DNA of 64,000 nt from Tridacna crocea (GCA_943736015.1 OX031070.1:21349673-21413672), one strand, 5' to 3'; shown: positions 1 through 11,586, numbered from the stretch's first letter. Made by a program: numbers and translations. The notes: a model not told the origin generated them from the letters alone.

Positions 1-734
1 AACAAACAAACAAAATTTGGGTGTTTCCTATCAGCTTGAAAGTTTCATTTCATTTATCTAGCAGGCTAAGGTTTGGCCATAAAATTTCATTGTTGCTACC
101 ATTATGAACCAACCTAGAACAATCCAGAACCCAGAACCCTTTTGTACTGATGCAATAAGCTTGACACAAATACGGGGACGTCCATTACACTCATGAACAA
201 AAAGACACATGAAAAGTAACCCAAAGCAGTAACTCGTGCATTATAACAACATGAAAAAACAAAGTATATCCCATTGTAAAATCTAAAATGATAGGAACAA
301 AATAAAGTAACCTTATAATGTCCCTCTTGCAACCTTTAACAACATACCAAAAATTCTATATTATGTCACTGTTACAAACATGAAACAATAGAAAAATCTT
401 GTACAATCAGACTGATGTATTCCATCATATTAAACACTTTTTTATACACCTACAAATATAGACATAATACAAAACAAGCAATTTGTCACAATTTAAATGT
501 GTTACGATACAAACTATTGCTTTTTCGAAATAACTTCAATGAATGATACAACCTGCAAAAATTTGCCTACCATTGTCCTTTTGCAGCCTGAAATAATAAA
601 AAAAAATTTTCTTGCATCCCATTTATATCCTGCACCAGTATTGTCACAAAAAAAAACAACAAAAATGTATCTAACGCCAACATAAACTGACAAAATGAAA
701 TAATCTATGGGTTAAAAGAAAGAAAGAAAAAACA

Positions 735-776
735 TGCTCACACACACACACCTACACACACACATATATATATATG
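735..776. repeat. CA/TA microsatellite
   Basis: A run of CA dinucleotides passes into TA dinucleotides. The flanks are AT-rich with no coding signal. Confidence 0.9.
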
Positions 777-835
777 TAATACAAAATAACCCATACGTAC
801 CTGTTACAATCTGTAAAAAAAAAGTTTACCCCCTC

Positions 836-2400
836 CCTGTGTTCATTCTATAAACTGAAACAGTGAAAACATATCTCTTTTACAATGAATATGTGCCCTC
901 AAACAAATTGAAACAAATAGTATCCCTCCAGACATACTTACATTTCCTCTTACAATCTGAAATAATATGAAAACATATAAAATATCTATTGTCTATAACC
1001 TGGACAAGGAAAAAAAAATACGTATCTTTTATATCCCTGATAGAACTTGAAAAAATACATAACATCCCTATTGAAAATCTCAACACTAAAACAGTATCCA
1101 CTATAATAGAAAAAATAGAGAATAAAAATATATGTCATGTTTCACGACGACATTTAGATAATATCTGTACATTATACAATGCATACCTACTTCACTTGTT
1201 ACAATATACAAGTACATAATATTTCTACAAACTGCTGCTATACATGTATGTTTTGACTTAAACAATAAAATACATCATTTGTATCCTGATACGAGGCAAA
1301 ATATGAACTGCTGTGTAAAATATTTGAAATAGCTGAAGAACATTACATAACTTGTGTCCATACTTGCAACTACTCATATTAATCTTTTAACAAGATAAAA
1401 TTTGAAAAAAATATTTTGTGTCCCTCTTACAGCCTGTGTCATGCATTTATCCCTTTGGTCCTGTTACAACCTGAAATGATGAAATACCATTTTTTTCCCG
1501 TACAAGTGAAATGCCTCTGTGTACATTCTTAGAGTATATCTTATTATGAGTGTTCTTTTGGCAACTGATACCAAAAAAAAAAGTTTTGCATAGATACAAC
1601 CTGAAAAACAGAAAGACATTCCTTCTACCTTTAAACAACATCAAATATCCTCTGAGTCAATCTAACAAGTAGATTTAAGACATAAAATAACATACTTTAT
1701 AATTGAGTCTACAAATTGCAGAACAACTAATTAATATCAAAAAACTAGAATGAAGTTTAATTGGTGCAAACAAATCTGATTGTTTTTACATGTAGTTGCC
1801 ACATATTTTATAAATACATGTATTTGCTCAACATACCTAAAATATCAAGCAATGCAAATGATACTTAATTACATGTTAGTTTTGTTGACTACCAGGAAGT
1901 TGTCAAAGTGAAAGACTAAATATTAAAAAAAAAGATGGATTGTTACAAAGAAAACAAAAACTACAGCCAATACTATAAAAAATGATAAAAGACACATTTT
2001 TCAAGAGTGAAAAACACTTATAGTGTAATAAAGTAAAAAATAAATTTGTAACGAACATCATACACAAAAAAAAATTGACAATTTCCTCTCCAGGAATTAA
2101 AATTCAGCTGTCCAAAAATGAACTCGGCAATAAAATTCTTGAACTCAAAACACTATTTATAGTATAATCCATGGTGGTCTAAAAATATCCTAGTATCTTC
2201 AATACCTGAAAAAGAAGTTTTAGCTGGGGAGGCAAGTGGCACTACTCCCTTCAATTTCTTCCCAAAGAATAATCATTATTATTGATGTTTTTATTGTTAT
2301 TATTACCTTATCATCATCATTATTGAAAATATAATTATAGCAAAACAAGAAGAAACTGCCTTAGCCTTTATTCTTGATGATTTTATTGCTCATAGACCTG
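836..2400. repeat. Segmental duplication, copy 1
   Basis: This stretch aligns by eye, in order and with many indels, to about 3790-5990. Shared landmarks are the opening CCCTGTGTTC, the phrase TTACAGCCTGTGTCA (about 1427 and 4420), CTAAAATATYAAGCAATGC (about 1838 and 5385), and a block containing CAGCTGGGGAGGCAAG (about 2222 and 5845). Most of it consists of loosely repeated phrases around TTACANCCTGAAA separated by A-rich tracts. I see no convincing gene; the 2215-2285 block may be an old exon on the minus strand. Confidence 0.75.
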
Positions 2401-2996
2401 TTATTTTGAAATTTCTGGACTTTTTCCTCAAATTCCAAAATTCCCAGACACATTTCAAAATTCCCTGAAAAATCTCTTGACCTAGAAAAAATATTTCCCT
2501 GGCTTTTTCTTAAACTCTAAACATTCTGTTTATGTTCTGTTTATGTTCAGTCATGGGAAATGAATAACATACCTGAAAATATCCTTTTGTGTCTATAACA
2601 CCTGATGCCCTGACACACCTGAAAAGTTCTGTTGTGCTCTAAAACAATCTGAGCCTGTAAAACAGTGCATATAATCTTATTCTCCTTAACCTTAAGCCTA
2701 TAGTATAATGCCTGAAAAAGGCACTTTTACCGTTATACAACCTTAAAGAATTTCTTGAGCCTTGACACTACACCTAAAAAGTTCCTTAGTACTGAAAAAA
2801 ATGAAACTGTAAATTTGCTTTGTGCTCATATACAGCCTGAACCAAGAGATAGCAAACCATTCTGTATGCAGTGGTACAACTTTATAACAAAACATATAAC
2901 TAGAAATATACATTTAAAGCAATTTTCTTATGCCCATGATACAACAAAAAATAATACATATAGTGTTCCCTGTGTCCCTGTAACAACCGACTACAA

Positions 2997-3225
2997 TTAA
3001 CCCATTACCACACAATCCCTACTTTTGACACCCCTAAGAAAGAGGCCTTTTGAAAACACTATGGGAAAAGGAGAAAATGCTGGTAACCAGCATTTTCTCC
3101 TTTTCCCACAGTGTTTTCTACCCTTCCCAGAACAAATTTCTATTTTTTAGTCACCTTTATTTTGTTGTCTGCAAATGCTTTCAATTTGGACCAGTCTAAA
3201 ATTTTCTCGTGTGGTAAAGAGTTAA
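2997..3225 (+). mobile_element. TTAA-hairpin MITE, subfamily A
   Basis: Reference copy for the family. It is 229 bp, bounded by TTAA, with ends CCCATTACC and GGTAAAGAG. A short arm of about 60 bp (containing ACACAATCCCTACTTTTGAC) precedes a near-perfect central palindrome of about 60 bp, followed by a longer arm of about 110 bp (containing GTCTGCAAATGCTTTC). The TTAA target and CCC termini suggest a non-autonomous piggyBac-like element. No coding capacity. Here + means the short arm comes first. Confidence 0.9.
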
Positions 3226-3789
3226 ATATCCTTTTGTGTTTTGATGAAAACAATTACACAGTATCATCACATAAGTCAATCTGATTAATAATGGGTTACA
3301 ATATACCATATACATATATCAAAATTTCTTTGTATTTATTAGAATTTTAAACATGTTACAATAAATAGTATTCCCTCTTTTAAAAAAAACGTTAAGAATC
3401 ACACATGTCCATTTACATAATATAAAAATATATTAAAATATTCATGGTATCCCTTTGATATTCTGAAGCCGAATATATGTTCTCACATGAAACAAACCAA
3501 ACTGTACCTTGCTTCTATATGCTAACTGAAATAAAAGAAACAATAGATTTATATATGTACATATATATATTGACAGAAAAATTAGATAAACCAGTAGATA
3601 CCAGGCTGACACAAGTAAATTAAATAGGCAAATGAAGAATAAGATGTAATTTGGCTGTAATGATATATATTCTTCAATTATAAAACAAATATGATTTAGC
3701 TTTTACCTCATCAATGGAAAGTTGTCACAATTAGTAAAATATCTGTACAAAATATTCTATTTGACCTGTTACTACTTAAAGGAACAGTT

Positions 3790-5990
3790 TAACTCCCTGT
3801 GTTCTTGCTATAAAATGAAACTGAAAATAAATATCTGTTATAGCTTGAGAAATATATGCCCTGATAGATGTTCATCTTAAAACAATTAAAATATACACAT
3901 TTTCCATCAAATAAAGTGATTAAAATATTTAAAAATCTATTGTTTACACCATGAACAAGATAAAAATAATCAAACAACATGAAGCAGTCTTTATATCCCT
4001 GATACACATTGAAACAAAACATAATATCCCTGATAAAAATCTTAACAATAAAACAGCATCACATGTATCTGAAAAAATTAAAGAATAAAAATATCTAATG
4101 TTTCACAAAAAATTTTTTTTGTATATCTATGCCTTGCCCTAATGCATATATCTATGCCTTGCCCTAATGCAAAACTTTTTTACTTGTTAGAATATACAGA
4201 TTCATAATGATTCTGTATATATTATTGATATACATGTATACATATAAGTTTAAATAATAAAATACATCTTGATAAAACCTGGCAAAATATGAACAATATG
4301 AAATATCTCTAAAACAGTCTGAAGTAAATTACCTAGCCTATGTTATATCTTGCAACTAAAAACATTAATCTCTTCACAAAATCAAATTTTGAAAAATATT
4401 TTTATACATCCCTTTTACAGCCTGTGTCAGTTAAGCATTTCTCTCTTCATTTCCATTACAAACTGTAATCATAAAACATCTTTTATTCTCCTATAGAGCT
4501 TAACAGTACAAAAGTAGCATTTGTGCCTTAAACAACCAAAATAATACAAAATATCTCACATAAACATAACTTTCAAAATATTATGTTTTGAGTGTTAAAG
4601 AATATTATGTTTTGAGTGTTCTCATTGTGTTAAAGAATATTATGTTTTGTGTGTTCTCATTGTGACTTAAACAGTAAGAAAAATTAGCTTGTGACAAGAT
4701 AAAACCTGAAAGATAAAAAGACATTCCATGTACTCGTAAACAACATCAAATATCCATTGTTTCCATCTTACAAATATATGTCATAAAATAATGTATACTT
4801 TACCCATTGTCCCTCTGAAAACTCAAACCATAAAAATAGTCCTTGTGTCCTGATACAAAACAAAACAGTTCAAATATCTCAAGTACATTAAACATGAAAC
4901 ATCTCATATGTCTCTGTTGCAATCTAAACAAAAGTAGTAATACTTACAGTATTTTTGTTTTAACCTGAAAACATTAGAAATTTCCCTTCTTCAACCTTGC
5001 ACCCTGATGCGTTCGAAAGCAATATGTAATATATCGCCTGTGTTGCTTTCATAACCTAAAATAAATACATTACAGTATCCCTTTTACAATTTACAACAAT
5101 AAATACATGTACATATAATCTCCTTCATTTACAAAGTGAAACAGAAGAAAGATTACCCCATGTCCATTTTTCAACATAGAATTATACATATCCCTTATGC
5201 CCCAATGCACAAAAATAAGAGAAAAATATATAAAATCCCTTCTATCTACACATCATAGCATAACTGGTCAATCATATAAAAATGGTATTAAATTTAATTG
5301 ATACAAACAAATCAGAATGATTTTAGTTGACAAGTACTGACACATACACATGCATATGTTGTACATTTGGTTTGCTTAACATATCTAAAATATTAAGCAA
5401 TGCGAAATTATGAAACACAATTATATTAGAAGATATGATGACAACTAATAATTAGTAGACATTTAGTAAGAAGAGTCAAAGTGAAAGACTAAACAATAAC
5501 AGTAGAAGAAAACGGAAAACAACAGCCAACAGTTTCAAAAATTAGAAAAAACATTTTTCAAAAGAGACTTTTAACAAAAGAACAGGTAATACAACCACTA
5601 CCATGACTAATTCATATTGTATAAGTGGTATGTGTATCAATCATTTATCTTAATTTCGTAACACAGACAAGTGGACAATAATTTCCTTTCCAGGAATAAA
5701 AGGAACAACCTTATATTCAGCTGTCTATAAATATGACCTTGGCAACAAAATTCTAAAACTTAAATTTTTATTAATGGTATAGTGCACCAGAGTGCCCTAA
5801 ACATGTTCTCATAATATCTTACATTCCTGAAAAAGAAAATTCAGCTGGGGAGGCAAGGGACGCTATTCCCTTCAGTTTCTTCTCAAAGAATAATTTGAAA
5901 GTGTAATTTCTCTAATCATTAATACAGCCAAATGTGAAGAAACTGCCTTAGCCTACTTCTTTATGGTTTTATCATTTTTGCTTTAAATTA
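3790..5990. repeat. Segmental duplication, copy 2
   Basis: Partner of 836-2400, longer mainly through local expansions such as a doubled 24-bp phrase at about 4127-4166 and a triplicated phrase at about 4568-4665. Divergence is high, so the duplication is old. The composite element at 6083 begins about 90 bp beyond its end. Confidence 0.75.
4568..4665. repeat. Short tandem triplication
   Basis: Three copies of a unit containing AATATTATGTTTTG and GTGTT follow one another, the second and third separated by CTCATTGTG. Confidence 0.8.
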
Positions 5991-6082
5991 AGAAATTCCC
6001 CATTAACAATTTTTCACTGACTTTTTCCATGACCAAGGACACCTAGATTCTAGTTTAGTCTTGTATGTGTGTAGTGTCCAAA

Positions 6083-6746
6083 GGTCTCAGTGTACAGTAA
6101 ATACCACAGTTCCTCTGTTGTCGACAAACAACTACAACACCGACTTGAAAATTTCCTTCAAACACCAACCTGAAAACAAAGAGACCTGTTCTTAGTCTAA
6201 ATGCAATGTACAACTGCTAATTAATCACAACAAATCATATGAATACTGTAAGAAAAGCACAAAACCTATCACTCATAGCTATTTGGCACGTTTGCGGAAA
6301 CTGCTCGAAATCGAGCGATTTTACGATAAACTCAATGTGCAGCAGACAGCAGATTTGCATTGATGGCCTCTAACTGGCATGCTTTCTGTACAGTAAAATC
6401 AATTCAAAGTCTGTGGACATGCCAAAAAATACCATGATTCCAGCTACTTTTTCCACAATTTTATGGCGTATTCCTACCTTTCAAAATAAGCACGCAAAAA
6501 CAGAAAAAGTCCGCAAACCTACCACTTTGGATTCCTAGAGGCACAGGGTACCGGTAAACTGTGGAAGAGTCATGAGCTTTTAGTTCCGAATTTGCAAATG
6601 GGCTTTATTTCAGATTTTGAGCCCATTCAGGGCACCAGTATCAATCCTTACCTTCAAATCTGCGGTCAAATCTTGCATTTTCTTGATATTTATAAATTTG
6701 ACCATGGCCACTTCGAATATTCCACGCCTTACTGTACACTGATACC
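6083..6746 (+). repeat. 664-bp terminal direct repeat, left copy
   Basis: It begins GGTCTCAGTGTACAGTAA and ends TTACTGTACACTGATACC; these are inverted repeats matching at 17 of 18 positions. There is no ORF of note inside. Subterminal CTGTACAGTAA recurs at about 6386. Confidence 0.9.
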
Positions 6747-7557
6747 TTAAGGAGTGAAAAAGTTTTTTGCCTACTTTAGTTTAATCTAGATTTAAACACT
6801 TTAACCTAATTCTGAATGATTTAGACCTCTTAAATCACAGCTGGATGCTATAAAGCATGTAAATAATTGAAATTAACCCTTGCACCAAACAGCACATTTC
6901 ACCCCATTTTAGAGTGCAGAATTTACTCACAGTCAGTTGATTTCAAAAACTCCTTCTTCCCTTGAAGCTTCTTTCTCATACTTTTACACCCACTGATCAA
7001 TCTTGGTTTACATTCTAGTGTATTAAATGATACCTTCTGCATGATCCTTTCATCTCTAAGTGCAAATTTAACTTGCAGAAAACAGTTTTTCGGCCCGTAC
7101 CATGCCAATTTATCTGTGAATTTTGACAAACTTGCTTCCTTTTTCCTTACCTAAGGACTGCTACTGCAATATTACATCACTCACAGCTTGGAGAACATTA
7201 GATAATCAAATGCAAATTCAAATAAGCCCTTATTTAAATAATATTGTGACAAAATACCCAATACAGGAGTGTATTTACAGTCCAGGGGAGGTAATTCAAA
7301 TTTTCCAACTTGAGTTCTCTATCTCAACTGATTTTCTAAACCCAAGTCCAAGCATCTCTGAGGCAAGCACTTGCACTGTAAAGATGTAACCTGATATTGC
7401 AGCTGATAAACCAACATATTTAATTGTCTTAATGGTCATTTTATCTACAAACCTGTCCGAAAAACAAAGAAATCTGACCAACATCTCACTTTCTATGTGG
7501 ACTTAGTCTTGCACAGAACAGTTTTCTAAAGGAAATCAGTGGTTTTTGGAATTTACA

Positions 7558-9441
7558 ATGTCTTTCCAACCTTATAGAACACGGAGAAGCTGTAACAATT
7601 CATACAAAAAGAGGGCTACCCAGTTTAAGAAGGGTTCGCGCCAAGTCATGGATAATGTCGTGGAAAATGAAATTGAACCTGAGCCCATGCCTTCAACCTC
7701 GGGATGTCATGCACCAAAAAGATGTCGCCTTACAAGCCAAGAGGCAGTCGATTTGGCAAAAATTTCAACTTCTCCTGACCTTCCCTATATTCTTCGACCG
7801 AAACATGTCACAGATGAATGCCCGGGCATAGAAAATACAAAAATGGAGGAAAATGTTATCGTCAATATGAGAAACGTAGCTGAGCTGATAAACCAAGTAC
7901 ATGGATTTACGTGCAAAAAATCAAGAGTCACTGTCGATCTTGTTAACCGAACTGGCCTATGTGTATCATTTGCAATGAAGTGTAGTTCATGTGGATTTAG
8001 ACTTGAGCCTTTCCGAATGTCAGACACAGTAAAGAAAACTAAAGGCCCACCGGCCGGTGCACTGAATGAAATGGTTGTATTACCCGCAATCAAAACAAAA
8101 GTTGGCCTAGCTGATATTACTACAGTCTTAGCCTGTTTAAACATCAAAGCTCCAAGCAAAAAAGCAATGCAGCTGAAATTCAATGCTATGTGCGACAAAA
8201 TGACAGCACTCAATGAGAGGCAAATGGGACTAAACCAAGAGTACCTACAACGTGTAACCTCATTAGTTCCGACACATGCAGGAATTGATGTTCAGTACGA
8301 CGCTTCATATTCAAGTCGACCGCAAGGCGGCTGTGAAAAGGCAGAACAGAGCTTTGCCCCTCTGATTGAACATTCAACAACCAGGAAGCTTCCAATTGCA
8401 GTCGGGGTGGCCAACAAACACTGCAGATTAAAGGCCTGTGACCATAACAATGCAAAATGCAAGAAGAACTACAGTTCAGTTGATACTATAGCCTCCAGTG
8501 AGCGCTCACTTTTATTCGACACGCTTAACGATGTTCGAAAGAGGGGTCACATTACACTTCGCTCGGTAACGACTGATGCCAGCCAACAACTCAGCAGAGC
8601 CCTAAAGGATTTCAAAGCCAACACCAATTCAAACATATCGCATCAAGTTTGTTTCATACATAGAGGCCGAACACTTCAAAAACACATTCGAGCGATGAAG
8701 TTAACCAGCATACCTACATGTTACGACAAACGAATGTATCAACAAAAATTGGCCAGTTGTATAAGGATTAGAATTAGAATGGAGCTTAAAAAGGCAAGAG
8801 CAGTTACAAAAAGTGACGACTCTTTCGTTCTTGCTGGCTCGAGAGCTACAGGTGTCGTAATGAAATGTCTTTCTGGTCAACACCAGCTTTGCCGAGAATT
8901 TTCCTACGTATGCAGGAGCCACCTAGCTTCTTACACAACAAGTCACTTACCATTTGGGGTACATTTACAGCTCAGCCAAAGAGAATTGTGCTTAATTCAG
9001 AAAGAAATTAATGAAGTATTTAATGAAGATAGCCTAAAAAGCATGAGCAGATTATTTACCACCAATTACTGTGAAAGCTTGCATTCTGCAGTGTTTACAC
9101 TGGCTCCAAAATCGGTTTGTTACACACGCAACTTTGCAGCCATGTGCCATTCCGCCACACATTCTCGCTCTGTAGGACCAAGCCGATCAATGATAAGTAT
9201 TGCACAAGAAGCCGGCTTAAAGGTTTACAAGCAATCTAGATTCTATAAGCAGCTGAAACTAGCAGACCGACAAAGGCAATATCACTCTAGAAGACAGGCT
9301 TCTACAGAATTTAAGCAGCAAAGATACTATCTGCGAAAAAGAAAATCACACAGTTTCTTCTTCAACAGTGACTCCCTGTATAGTATGGAAAATGTCGCCT
9401 CTCGGTCTGCTATTGATCATAGCTATGGCCTATCCTCATGA
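7558..9441 (+). CDS. Mutator-like (MULE) transposase
   Basis: Uninterrupted 627-codon frame from the first ATG (7558) to a TGA, long enough for an intact transposase that cuts and joins element ends in the nucleus. The N terminus is basic and proline-rich. A CxxC pair lies at residues 142/145 (CSSCG). The core starts with GIDVQYDASYSSRP (Asp244, Asp248), followed by a Cys cluster (289, 294, 301), VTTDASQQ (Asp340) and an NYCESLHS motif with Glu506 before LAPK. This order of D, D and (N)xxESxH..PK matches the Mutator-like transposase domain common in invertebrate genomes. The C terminus is Arg/Lys/Gln-rich and probably binds DNA. Upstream non-coding exons are possible. There are no internal stops, in contrast to the decayed transposons elsewhere in the window. 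Family call is from memory of motifs. Confidence 0.88.
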   Translation: MSFQPYRTRRSCNNSYKKRATQFKKGSRQVMDNVVENEIEPEPMPSTSGCHAPKRCRLTSQEAVDLAKISTSPDLPYILRPKHVTDECPGIENTKMEENVIVNMRNVAELINQVHGFTCKKSRVTVDLVNRTGLCVSFAMKCSSCGFRLEPFRMSDTVKKTKGPPAGALNEMVVLPAIKTKVGLADITTVLACLNIKAPSKKAMQLKFNAMCDKMTALNERQMGLNQEYLQRVTSLVPTHAGIDVQYDASYSSRPQGGCEKAEQSFAPLIEHSTTRKLPIAVGVANKHCRLKACDHNNAKCKKNYSSVDTIASSERSLLFDTLNDVRKRGHITLRSVTTDASQQLSRALKDFKANTNSNISHQVCFIHRGRTLQKHIRAMKLTSIPTCYDKRMYQQKLASCIRIRIRMELKKARAVTKSDDSFVLAGSRATGVVMKCLSGQHQLCREFSYVCRSHLASYTTSHLPFGVHLQLSQRELCLIQKEINEVFNEDSLKSMSRLFTTNYCESLHSAVFTLAPKSVCYTRNFAAMCHSATHSRSVGPSRSMISIAQEAGLKVYKQSRFYKQLKLADRQRQYHSRRQASTEFKQQRYYLRKRKSHSFFFNSDSLYSMENVASRSAIDHSYGLSS

Positions 9442-9557
9442 ACAAAAGTAACAAGAACAGAATATGAACAAACTCTTCAAACAACAAAACCGAGTAACCA
9501 CAGAAAATGTATGCAACAGAACGTTTTTCCCCCTTTCCGAAAATAAACGATTCTTAC

Positions 9558-9947
9558 CGCATCTGGGAAGAGACATCGCTTCATTGCCCGATGACCAGTG
9601 CATTCTCCATTTTGTCTACAAACTTTCCTCGCATTGTTAACTGATGCAGGTTCATACGACAAGTGGTCTATATTTACACAAAGCTTATTGTGACAGACAT
9701 GAGAAACATGCATGGAGCTGCATAACTGTACTGGACTATTCTCCAGAAAGAACATTAGTCGGTGAACCAGCAGTTTCAACCGTTTGCCATTCACAGTAAC
9801 CCTATATATACCATAACCATATACATCAGTTGGACCGGTCCAAACGACACACTCACCGCCAGCAGCTACGAATTTGCTGACTAGAGCACAACGTATTGTA
9901 TCAGCATGTTCATGATCCAAAGCAGTTCCGAAGAATGCACGGGCCAT
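9558..9947 (-). CDS. His-Me finger (HNH-type) endonuclease ORF in the MULE
   Basis: From the first in-frame ATG (9945-9947) the frame runs 130 codons to an excellent donor, GCG|GTAAGA, at 9558/9557; it stays open to 9477 if unspliced. Codons upstream of the ATG are also open, and an acceptor-like ATTACAG lies about 20 bp before it, so a further 5' exon is possible. The core reads VVWTGP..GYG....HR, then HVSHVCHNKLCVNIDHL. This is the zinc-loop/His-Me finger signature of phage homing endonucleases (zf-His_Me_endon type), with the likely catalytic His in VSHVCHN and Cys/His metal ligands around it. It is convergent with the transposase inside the same inverted repeats, so it is probably cargo or an accessory of the transposon. 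An exon after the donor was not found. Confidence 0.72.
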
Positions 9948-10289
9948 ATTTGGGTATGTTGAATTTATTTCTGTAATATCAGGAAAAGCGAATTTGTTGA
10001 TAGGCAACCCATATTTATCGGTTGCTAGCCATAAAAATACTTGAAACTGTCTATAGAGGACGAAACTTGGTAAAATTTTGATTAACGGACTTTTCCAGAA
10101 AAAAACAATTTTGGAAGCTTATTCCTACATATTGGATTACCTCCCCTGTTCAGAGTCCTTCTATTGATATATCATAAGCTTCAGAGCATTGCAAAGGGCA
10201 TTTTATGTTTGGAAACTGGTCGAATATCTGACCGAAATACATTTCAGCCTGATTTTCAACGAAAAAAAAATTGTCATCTTACCTCTTAA

Positions 10290-10953
10290 GGTCTCAGTGT
10301 ACAGTAAATACCACAGTTCCTCTGTTGTCGACAAACAACTACAACACCGACTTGAAAATTTCCTTCAAACACCAACCTGAAAACAAAGAGACCTGTTCTT
10401 AGTCTAAATGCAATGTACAACTGCTAATTAATCACAACAAATCATATGAATACTGTAAGAAAAGCACAAAACCTATCACTCATAGCTATTTGGCACGTTT
10501 GCGGAAACTGCTCGAAATCGAGCGATTTTACGATAAACTCAATGTGCAGCAGACAGCAGATTTGCATTGATGGCCTCTAACTGGCATGCTTTCTGTACAG
10601 TAAAATCAATTCAAAGTCTGTGGACATGCCAAAAAATACCATGATTCCAGCTACTTTTTCCACAATTTTATGGCGTATTCCTACCTTTCAAAATAAGCAC
10701 GCAAAAACAGAAAAAGTCCGCAAACCTACCACTTTGGATTCCTAGAGGCACAGGGTACCGGTAAACTGTGGAAGAGTCATGAGCTTTTAGTTCCGAATTT
10801 GCAAATGGGCTTTATTTCAGATTTTGAGCCCATTCAGGGCACCAGTATCAATCCTTACCTTCAAATCTGCGGTCAAATCTTGCATTTTCTTGATATTTAT
10901 AAATTTGACCATGGCCACTTCGAATATTCCACGCCTTACTGTACACTGATACC
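10290..10953 (+). repeat. 664-bp terminal direct repeat, right copy
   Basis: Same length and orientation as 6083-6746. I found no difference on a line-by-line comparison. It is followed directly by AAAACC and then by AT-rich sequence resembling that left of the composite element. Confidence 0.9.
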
Positions 10954-11357
10954 AAAACCTATAGAAAATATACCCTAATCTTTGCTAAAAACATAATATG
11001 TTAAAAATGTGTACCTTTAAGAGCATGATTCACAACTGTATGAAATAAAAAAATAGAACATTAATACTGCATGTAATAAATAAGGAAAACAAGCAAAGAC
11101 TCTCCTGCCCTTGTTCAAAATGAAATATTTAAAATTCCCTATTATTCATACACCACATAAAGAAATATTTAAACTATACCCTGTCCCTAGTACAACCTGT
11201 ACCAAGCAAAAAATACCCTTGGTCCTAGTAATACATGAAACAATACAAAAAGATGAGCCTATCCTGTAAGTTCTACACACAAATCCTAACACAATAAAAA
11301 ATACACTGTGAGACTAAAAGAAACCTAAATATGAGCCATGCTGCTGAAAAAGGGGGC

Positions 11358-11586
11358 TTAACTCTTTACCACACGAGAAAATTTTAGACTGGTTCAAATT
11401 GAAAGCATTTGCAGATGACAAAATAAAGGTGACTGAAAAATTGAAATTTGTTCTGGGAAGGGTAGAAAACACTGTGGGAAAAGGAGAAAATGCTGTTTAC
11501 CAGCATTTTCTCCTTTTCCCACAATGTTTTCTAAAGGCTTCTTTCTCAGGGGTGTCAAAAGTAGGGATTGTGTGGTAATGGGTTAA
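11358..11586 (-). mobile_element. TTAA-hairpin MITE, subfamily A
   Basis: 229 bp, TTAA at both ends, CTCTTTACC and GGTAATGGG termini, central palindrome around 11490-11530. Long arm first. Confidence 0.9.

Larger units (their letters stand above)
7283..10148 (+). mobile_element. Mutator-like (MULE) DNA transposon
   Basis: The left end CAGGGGAGGTAATTCAA (7283) is matched in inverted orientation by the right end at 10132-10148; the first 13 bases are perfect and 16 of 17 match. The abutting 9-mers are tttacagtc (7274-7282) and ttcagagtc (10149-10157), identical at 7 of 9 positions. Nine bp is the usual Mutator target-duplication length, so this is a likely decayed duplication. The element holds a transposase and a convergent His-Me finger gene, with only 35 bp between the transposase stop and the end of that frame. 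Confidence 0.8.
6083..10953. mobile_element. Composite element with 664-bp terminal direct repeats
   Basis: Two 664-bp copies in the same orientation (6083-6746 and 10290-10953) enclose a 3.5-kb interior with a Mutator-like transposon and two protein genes. The repeats match at every position I compared, so duplication, insertion or conversion is recent. Each repeat has its own terminal inverted repeats, so it could be a stand-alone non-autonomous DNA element rather than an LTR; there is no TG..CA end, primer site or polyprotein. The inner junctions both carry TTAA, as if the interior had entered a TTAA between two tandem copies. The only match outside the whole unit is AAA, which may be chance. 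Confidence 0.75.

Noticed and set aside
7546-7557. Transposase start four codons upstream
   Set aside because: The upstream codon is TTG; the first ATG is at 7558.
6083-10953. LTR retrotransposon
   Set aside because: The direct repeats suggest it, but there is no TG..CA end, primer-binding site, gag or pol. The repeats have inverted ends and the interior encodes a DNA transposase.
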